A DNA stretch of 64,000 nucleotides from Owenia fusiformis (taxonomy: Eukaryota; Annelida; Polychaeta; Sabellida; Oweniidae), in the NCBI GenBank assembly GCA_903813345.2, contig CAIIXF020000003.1:20224931-20288930 (forward strand), read 5' to 3'. The notes beneath the pieces are model-generated. The model made no database searches. It saw nothing but the letters and a program-made list of their open reading frames with translations, and was not told the origin of the DNA. Position numbers and translations under genes: made by a program. This document shows, in pieces, positions 1 through 9,000 of the stretch. Position 1 is the first letter of the stretch. Each line of letters starts with the position of its first letter.

Positions 1-3000
1 GGTGAGTATGAAATCACATTTCCCAAATTTAATATTTAAGTCACCATTAACCGTAACATACATGTAACCTATCCTAGACCCACTGCTAAATAAAATTGAT
101 TCATGTATAGTAAATGTATATTGTATACTACTATCATATAAAAAATGCCATTTCTCACTTTTAATAAGACAAATAAACCAAAATATATTTACTATACTCT
201 TTAATATGATGAATGACATCACAATAAAAAAGACAATTTGGTTTATTTATCAAATGAGAAATATATGAGCTTAGACATTATAAAGAAATAATTTATTATA
301 TAATGCACCATTAAGGTCTTTTCCCCTGAAATAATATATGTAAGAATATAAAATATTTCTGATTAATTTTATTATTTTTATTTATTTTAGTGGTCATTAC
401 AGCAATAAATTGTTGGAGTGTGAGACTAGCAACAGGAGTTCAAGTATTTTTCACAGGGGCAAAACTTGTTGCCATGGCTGTCATCATAATAGGTGGCATC
501 GCTATGTTGGCGAAAGGTTGGTTGGCATAGCAACGCTTATTTTAACCAACTGCATGAGGTTTTTCATTATTTTCTTGTTTTCATACTAACATTTTCATTA
601 TTTTGTTTATTTGCATGGCTGTTTATGATTTCTGCTTTATTTTATGTTATGATTAGCATGTTTTATGTAAAGGGGTTGTTTCAAAAAATCAACATCTATC
701 AAAAAAGTACATGGGTGGGGGCAGGGATAAAACACAGTTTATCCGACGCAATTACATCTATCAGGTTGATGAAGGTTCATTTACAGGGGAAGTTTGGGAA
801 TTTATTCAAAATGAAACATTTTTTAAAAGATGTTGCTTTATTCACCCCCTAAAATGTCTCACTCTCATTCTTTCAATTGCTTGAGCTGTTTTTGTAACCT
901 ATTTTCTTGTGGTTTATGAATCTAACATACATGTATGCAGACTGTTGTATGTTCTTACTGCATGCTTAATAAATCTATATGCCCCATTATTATGGGAACT
1001 CTTCTCTCATCTTAGTTGCTAAAATAACATTGTTTTATATTTTGGTTGCTATAGTAACTATTACTGCTGTTAACTGCTACAGTACTAAAGCTGCTAATAG
1101 AGTTCAGATAATCTTCACATGGATTAAGCTAGCTGCTATTGGTATTATCATAGTTGGAGGCATTGTGCGCCTTTTTCAAGGTACTAACACCATAAAGGTC
1201 TTGCGTCAAGTTTCTTAAACTTCACCCCATTTTTATGTCACAACCACAAGTGGTGACATCTTAGTCTCAATAGTCTCAATTGTAGACAACGTTTGGCTGG
1301 TTTGGTTGGTGTTTCATGTTTTGTTTCTGTAACAGGCATCTGTAACAAATAGCAGGTGGTGACATTTTGCATGTTAATGCCTTTTATATATTGCACTGCA
1401 CATCCTGTGAGGATGAGGTGTGTAGACTGAGGGCTTGACTCAAGACTAACATAAAAAAGTTTCTTAGGGATGTACTGTGAATGTTGACAGTTGTGGAAAA
1501 ATCAAGATAATATCATTCTGATTGAACCAACCCCTACCATTATAAAAAATTGAAAATGTGGATTAACAGTAAGTTGAATTTTCTAACAAAATACATTGTA
1601 TATACATAGTACTATAGAGTATTCTGGAACTAAAAATACAAATGCTCTAGTTTTAAGAGATTAACTTGTTTTGAAATGAAATTACTACAGATTGTAGAGT
1701 AACGTTATTACAACATATCTTTCAACTTTCATCACACATAGTCTCATATATAATCTTTCCAGGGAAATTGACTTCTTTCTTCCACAACTGTTATCAATTG
1801 GACACCAGCCCTTATAAAAATACTTTTAAAATTTTTTTTTTATTTATTTATCATTTCCTAATGAAAGATACAAGTATACAAATAACATAATACAATACTA
1901 GCAACAGCAACAGGTTGTGTAAAACTTACATTTTTTCTAATCAATATTTCAAAGTTAAATAAAAACTCTTAGTTTGGATGGTCTCCCTTTTTATATTTGC
2001 TAATAACATTTTGTGCCACTGAAATAACTAAATTAATTTTTTGACCTTATAATAATACTAACATCAATGATATATTCATTCTAGTATTTTTCACAAACTG
2101 ATATTTGGTATTTACAACAGATAATATAAAGGTTTCAAATGTAGTCTACTTGTCAATAAATCCATACATTTATTCTTTTGTAACCAATTAATAAACAAAC
2201 TAGGAGTAACGTGATAAAAAGAACTTTTTGATAACCTCCTCTTGACTCGTTCTCCTTATAATTTGCTTTGATGTTGTGATTTAAATATGAGATACTTGTT
2301 AGCTTCAGGAGATACTTGAAGTTTTTAATTATGGTATATGATAAAACATTTTGCTTCAAGGCCAAATAAAGTTCATTAAATGGTCTGTATTGTAGTTTTT
2401 ACGTACAGTTGCACTGCAAATTGTAAAACATTTATATTCTGGACTCTCTGGTTTTAATACTTTGTTCACTCAGCAAGATTTTTTTCATCAAATGCATTTT
2501 TGAAATCTAGATAAAAGGATGATGTTGTTAGACACAATAAAAGTAGCAAAAAACTGCTTTTGAGAGATATCTATTATCACTTAAATCGTGAAAGAAAGGA
2601 AAATTAAATTACATTAAAATACCAAAACATTTCACTGTATTTGTTTTGTGCTACCTTGTAAATCTTGCTCAATCTTTTTCCTTGCGAATATCCTATGATA
2701 TTTAACAATTTGTAAACTAAAAGTAATCAGTTCCTAAATCTTTTTTTAGGAAATACACAATACCTAACCAACTCGTTCGAAGGTACTACCAATAATTTTG
2801 GAACAATAGCCATTGGGTTTTATAATGGTCTATGGGCGTATGATGGCTGGTAAGATTTACTCATTTGAAACACTAAATTGTATTCACAATATAAATAAAG
2901 CCAAACACTGCCATAATGAACTTTGAATGCATTTAAGTTTTAGGCTGATATAAAGATGGCAGTGTGGTTTGTCTATATCTTTTGTAGTCTTACATCAGAC

Positions 3001-6000
3001 CTAAAAAATAAAGCACCCTCAAAATATGTTGAGAACTTTTGCTGTGATGGCACTAATGCTACAGTTTTGATTAATTAGTATGTCCACTGGTGATCCAAAG
3101 GATAATTACTTAAAAATATCCTTAAATGATGATATCACCTTACACTGGAAAAATTTACACATTGATAATTTGTGTTTACTGTATTTCAGGAACAATCTCA
3201 ACTATGTGACAGAAGAGTTAAAGAATCCATATGTGTAAGTATAGTTTTTTTTATGTCACCACCAGAAGTGATGACATATTGTTATAAGTCTCCAACTCTT
3301 TTGCAGATGGTGTTTGGCATTAGGCAGTCAGTGTTTGATGTCTGTAACAAATGACATGTGGTGTCATTTTGGATGTTAACATATTAATGCCTTGTATAGA
3401 CTATACTTTTTATATTGCATATTAAATTTCATATAAGATATAATTTGCATGATCAAGGAAAGGTGAGGGGGAAGCATAAGCTCTAAGAAAAAACTTTCAA
3501 TTTATTTTCGTTTCCTTATATTTCAAAAAAGACCTTAAATCTTATATATAACTTTAAATTTTGTAAAAATACAATTGTCTTATGAAAATAAAAAAAGTTT
3601 TTACTTAATTCATTTCAGCAATCTTCCAAGGTCTATTATGATAGCTATCCCATTGGTTACCATATGCTACCTATTAGTGAATATCTCTTATTGTTAACTG
3701 TTTTTATTTAATTCATTTCAGCAATCTTCCAAGGTCTATTATGATAGCTATCCCATTGGTTACCATATGCTACCTATTGGTGAATATCTCCTATTGTTAA
3801 CTGTTTTTACTTAATTCATTTCAGCAACCTTCCAAGGTCTATTATGATAGCTATCCCATTGGTAACCATATGCTATCTATTGGAGAATATCTCCTATTGT
3901 TAACTGTTTTTACTTAATTCATTTCAGCAACCTTCCAAGGTCTATTATGATAGCTATCCCATTGGTTACCATATGCTACCTATTAGTGAATATCTCCTAT
4001 TGTTAACTGTTTTTACTTAATTCATTTCAGCAACCTTCCAAGGTCTATTATGATAGCTATCCCATTGGTTACCATATGCTACCTATTAGTGAATATCTCC
4101 TATTGTTAACTGTTTTTACTTAATTCATTTCAGCAACCTTCCAAGGTCTATCATGATAGCTATCCCATTGGTTACCATATGCTACCTATTAGTGAATATC
4201 TCCTATTGTTAACTGTTTTTACTTAATTCATTTCAGCAACCTTCCAAGGTCTATTATGATAGCTATCCCATTGGTTACCATATGCTATCTATTGGTGAAT
4301 ATCTCCTATTGTTAACTGTTTTTACTTAATTCATTTCAGCAACCTTCCAAGGTCTATTATGATAGCTATCCCATTGGTTACCATATGCTATCTATTAGTG
4401 AATATCTCCTATTGTTAACTGTTTTTACTTAATTCATTTCAGCAACCTTCCAAGGTCTATTATGATAGCTATCCCATTGGTTACCATATGCTATCTATTA
4501 GTGAATATCTCATATTGTTAACTGTTTTTACTTAATTCATTTCAGCAACCTTCCAAGGTCTATTATGATAGCTATCCCATTGGTTACCATATGCTATCTA
4601 TTAGTGAATATCTCCTATTTCACTGTGATGGGATCAAGTGAATTATTGGCATCAGGAGCTGTTGCTGTGGTAAGACAGTTTATGGTTACCCTGTAGTTTG
4701 CTCACAAAAGCTCCATTAATGTTAGATATATTAATAATATTTTGATAAATGTCATCATTTGTTCAAATAAATTATAGATAAGAAGGAAATAATAGATCTA
4801 TGTTATGTAGAAATATACAAGTAATTATAACAGGGTAAAGATGAGGGAGATTAAAAGGGAATTCGATGAGTTTAGAGTAAATGAAAACAATTTTTTTCTT
4901 TCATCATTTCATGTCATGCCTAGAATTGGATGTCCCTTTTATATTTCATTTAAAACTACACAGTCCTATGTATGTGTTTTCTGATTGCAAATTGTTTATG
5001 GGGGTTTTATTCTAGACATGGGCAAACACTGTACTTGGACCAGCAGCAGTCATTATTCCAATCTCTGTTGCATTTTCAACTTTTGGGGCTGCAAATGGAA
5101 CTATGTTTTCAGGCGGAAGGTGAAAATATAAAATATCCCATATAGGATGTAAACCCATTATATAAATACCCTATTTACTCTTATAAATGCCCTATTTAAA
5201 TGCCCTGTTTACTCTCATTGTGTACCAAGCAAGTAGAATAAGTCAAATCACATATTACAACCCAGCTTTATTTATTCATTCCATCTTGATTGCCTTAAAA
5301 GTGCCCAGAATTTCAACTCCAGTAATTTCCCTGATCTCACTTCCTTCCCATAGATATCACCTCTGCATGAGACAGAATATAATGCACTTTTTATACAGAA
5401 TATGTTAGCTTATTCCTTGACCTTTATTGCTTTATAAGTAATATGATGATATTATGGCAGAATGATTTGGTTTGCTGTATTAAACTGATCAAAAATAGTG
5501 GAATTGGTCGTAAAAGAGTCAACATCACAGGACATCTGGATTGTATAGTTGAGACATACAACAATGCACTTTCTTATTTTAAGAGTCCCATTTCAGGATC
5601 CTTTATTACTGAGTTATAGAGGCAGACTATAGTTTTATTCCATGATTAGCAAGAAGCCCCATTTAATGCCCTTCCCTCTTGTATTCTTTGATTTGTATTA
5701 CATTTTAGGGATCTAATTGAACATATAGTCTTCATAGTATTTTTCTTCCAAAATTTTTATCACAAACCTATGCATGTTTTATTTTGAGAATATTCCAGAT
5801 TTTCAGATGCCTGCAGCTGTTTTACAACAAAAACAAAATTATTTACCTTTGGGAGGTCTTTTAATGTATAATATGCATTCTCAATCATGTTATTTATTCA
5901 GACCTGGGGAGACCAAGTGTTAGGTGTAATGGCCTGGCTGATACCCCTTTCTGTGGCATTCTCCACATTTGGAGCTGCAAATGGATCATTGTTTTCAAGT

Positions 6001-9000
6001 GGCAGGTATAGATGGCAGTAGTCACTTGAGTAGCACGGGACCTTTGAAATCTTGGATTTGGATTTACTGTATTCTTGAATCTTAGACGTATTCACAGGGC
6101 CCTAGCAAGGATATGAAATTACAGAGGCAAAATGGTATTTTTGAATTCTGAAATCATCGAGACAACTTATGTAGATTCTTTGATCAATTACACAAAATTA
6201 TTACCAAAGTTACCTCAGTAGTTTCATGACTTTAAAGGGCCCATATAGCTTGTCTCTTTCAAAGTCTAACATTCAATGTGAAATGATTACCGTATATAAA
6301 GTAAAATTAACCAATAGAATGCCATGGATTGTTGCCTCATAATTAAGCTGAGTTGATTCCCGAATTTGCATGTTTGACTGAATAATTAATGAATATAGCT
6401 TTCTACTTTATAACAAATAACTCTCTCACTTTATAATCATAGATGTTCTAGCTCAGTTCATTTTCCCTATCTGTTTCAGATTCTTGTGTGTGGAGGGCTT
6501 TCTAATATGAATTGTTGTACTTTACTTGTTACAAGTACAGGGTGAGCCAAAAGCAGATAGCCCCAAAAGATCATAATAAGGTTAAATTGTGCCAAATATG
6601 ATTTAAATTACATACTGTGTTATTAAGGTACATTAGGGTTACCATTTCTTGGCTCACCCTGTCTGTATATCTAAGAGCTGAATGATGGTTTATCCCATTC
6701 AAATACTTTTTTGTCTTGATTTGAATAGTAATTGCTATCTTAGAGTCTGATGTAAGTCTCAGTCTGAACTAAACCTCAGTATATAATATGATTTAGACAT
6801 GGGGAGAGCATGTACTGGGAAATGTGGCCTGGTTGACCCCTGTTTTTGTGCCATTGTCCACTTTGGGGGCTGCAAATGGATCATTGTTTGCAAGTGGCAG
6901 GTATAGATGGCACTAGCAGATGTCAATATAGTTGGCTGAGGTCATTTGAGTAGCACAAAAACCTTTAAGTTGTGGAGGACTTCCAGGAGTGAATCTGATT
7001 TTTGAAATATTATTTTACATTCTTCATGGGTTGAAATGCTCTAAATATTACATGAATTTATTACATTATGGATATTAAAGTTCTTTTTTTTGGTTTGGGA
7101 AAAATGTTGCATGCTGAAATATTGTTAAACCCAGAGCTTTGATTTTTCAACAGGTGTTGGTGACCACATAGTGGTGAAGTGGATATCTATCCTTTGAATG
7201 TACTAACATGTTTTCTGTTCTAACATGCATACAGACATTTGGAGATAAGTTTGCGTATTTAGTTCACTGGTCAGCGTCATTAGTAGCGGGTCTTGCTAGC
7301 CTTGCTCTTCTAGGCTCTGCAAAGAAACCACTCATGCAAGCTGAAAGGTAGCATGCTGTATATGACTTCTAGCATTTGCTACACAGCATTGTGTCCTTGT
7401 TGTGAAGTTACTTTGCAACAAAACTATAATTGAAATGTAGCATGTTTGCTTTTCAAACTTATATATGTGGATAAACTGTATCAATTATCGCCCATTTTGA
7501 AAAACATTTTCCTGTATTTAAATGATGATTGCATCCCTTACTATTGTCACATTAATTCTGATAATATCTTCTAATATTCTCAGTGAAGATTTAGAACAGA
7601 TGTCAAAATTACCAAAAAACAGAACTTCAAAATTTCTTGATCAAGAGTTTTAACATTGACAGTGAGAACTTGTGGAATGCACTGTCATTGTTGCAAAAAA
7701 TCAGTCATGCCATTGTGAAATAAATAGATTTCTTAGGTCACAGAGGCAATCTGTGATGTCACAATACAGGAGTCACATGACATATGTAATTCCTGAAGGA
7801 GAATGCATATGGTGTTTAAACTGCTTCTTTATTCGGTACATTAAATATTCCATACATACCAAATAAAACAAACAATTTACCAAACCTTCACCCAATCTAT
7901 CGAATGTTTTTTATTTTATCGAATATAATAATCGATACAATTTATATTCGCTGAACAGTTTCACTTGTTCTTTGTGTTGGCAATTACTTTTGATATCTAT
8001 ACATGTATTTGTGTGATTCAGCGATTCAATTTGTTTTCCTTAGCGCACGTATAATTCAATTGATTATTTTTACATTCGGTATTTAACTAATTTATATTCG
8101 GTAAATACCGAATGCCACATTCGATAAATTTCGTTATTTTTCGATACTTTACGAGACTTTCAGTCTCGTGATATATGAAAACGATGTTGAATAGCTGCGC
8201 GGCCATTTTGCAAAACTCGAGGTCATGTGACAAAATATCGAACAACAACGAAACTTATCGAATATTGCTTTAATTTTAATTATTGCATTCGGTAAATAGC
8301 AAATTAGCTTTCGGTAAAAAGCATAAACTATGGTATTAAAAAATAAATCATTTGGTAAATATAGACAAACTTATTTCGGTAAGGGTTCAAATAGAAATTC
8401 GGTATTACACATTTACGTATTTCTCTTAAGGAATACCATAACAGTTTACGCAAAACATATATCATTTAGTGAATAAAATATGTAATTTAATGCACATAGT
8501 ATTAAGGGATTTGATCCATTGGCTATTTTGAAAACTTAATTCGCTGTAACAAATATATAAATGTTTTTACCGAACGGAAAATTAATTTAGCGAATATAAA
8601 TATTCCATATATCGAATATATTTGAATTTAACGAATAAAGAAGCAAAAATAATGCCATAAATGCATGCTTCAGTCAACCAGCTTTGCATGAAAAAATGGA
8701 ATGTATGCATTAATATAAGAGCTGTGATCTGTAGTCTAACAACAAATATGTTCCACTACATTATCTTCATATTGAAGGATAATTGACATGCAAGGATAGA
8801 AGAATATCATGTGATGTGTGATATCATTAACTATTATGACAGCTTTCTTATTTCTAGCTTTATCTCTACACCTGTCTGCCTAACAACAGCAATGTTTGTT
8901 ACATTTGTATATCTAATTGGAACTACAGTGAAACCTGTAAAGTGAAACACATCTACGAGTTGAGCACCACTGTCAGTGAAATACTTCTCAGAGTTCCAAG

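Noticed and set aside
3597-4620. CRISPR array
   Set aside because: Ten regular repeats, but there are no unique spacers: the whole 103-bp unit repeats and contains an SLC7 exon in an animal gene.
8859-8945. Hydrophobic open stretch [19 protein letters not shown] after a CTAG
   Set aside because: Possible membrane segment after an acceptor-like CTAG, but it runs into a MITE and a stop and has no donor or family match. It could be a relic of cluster B.
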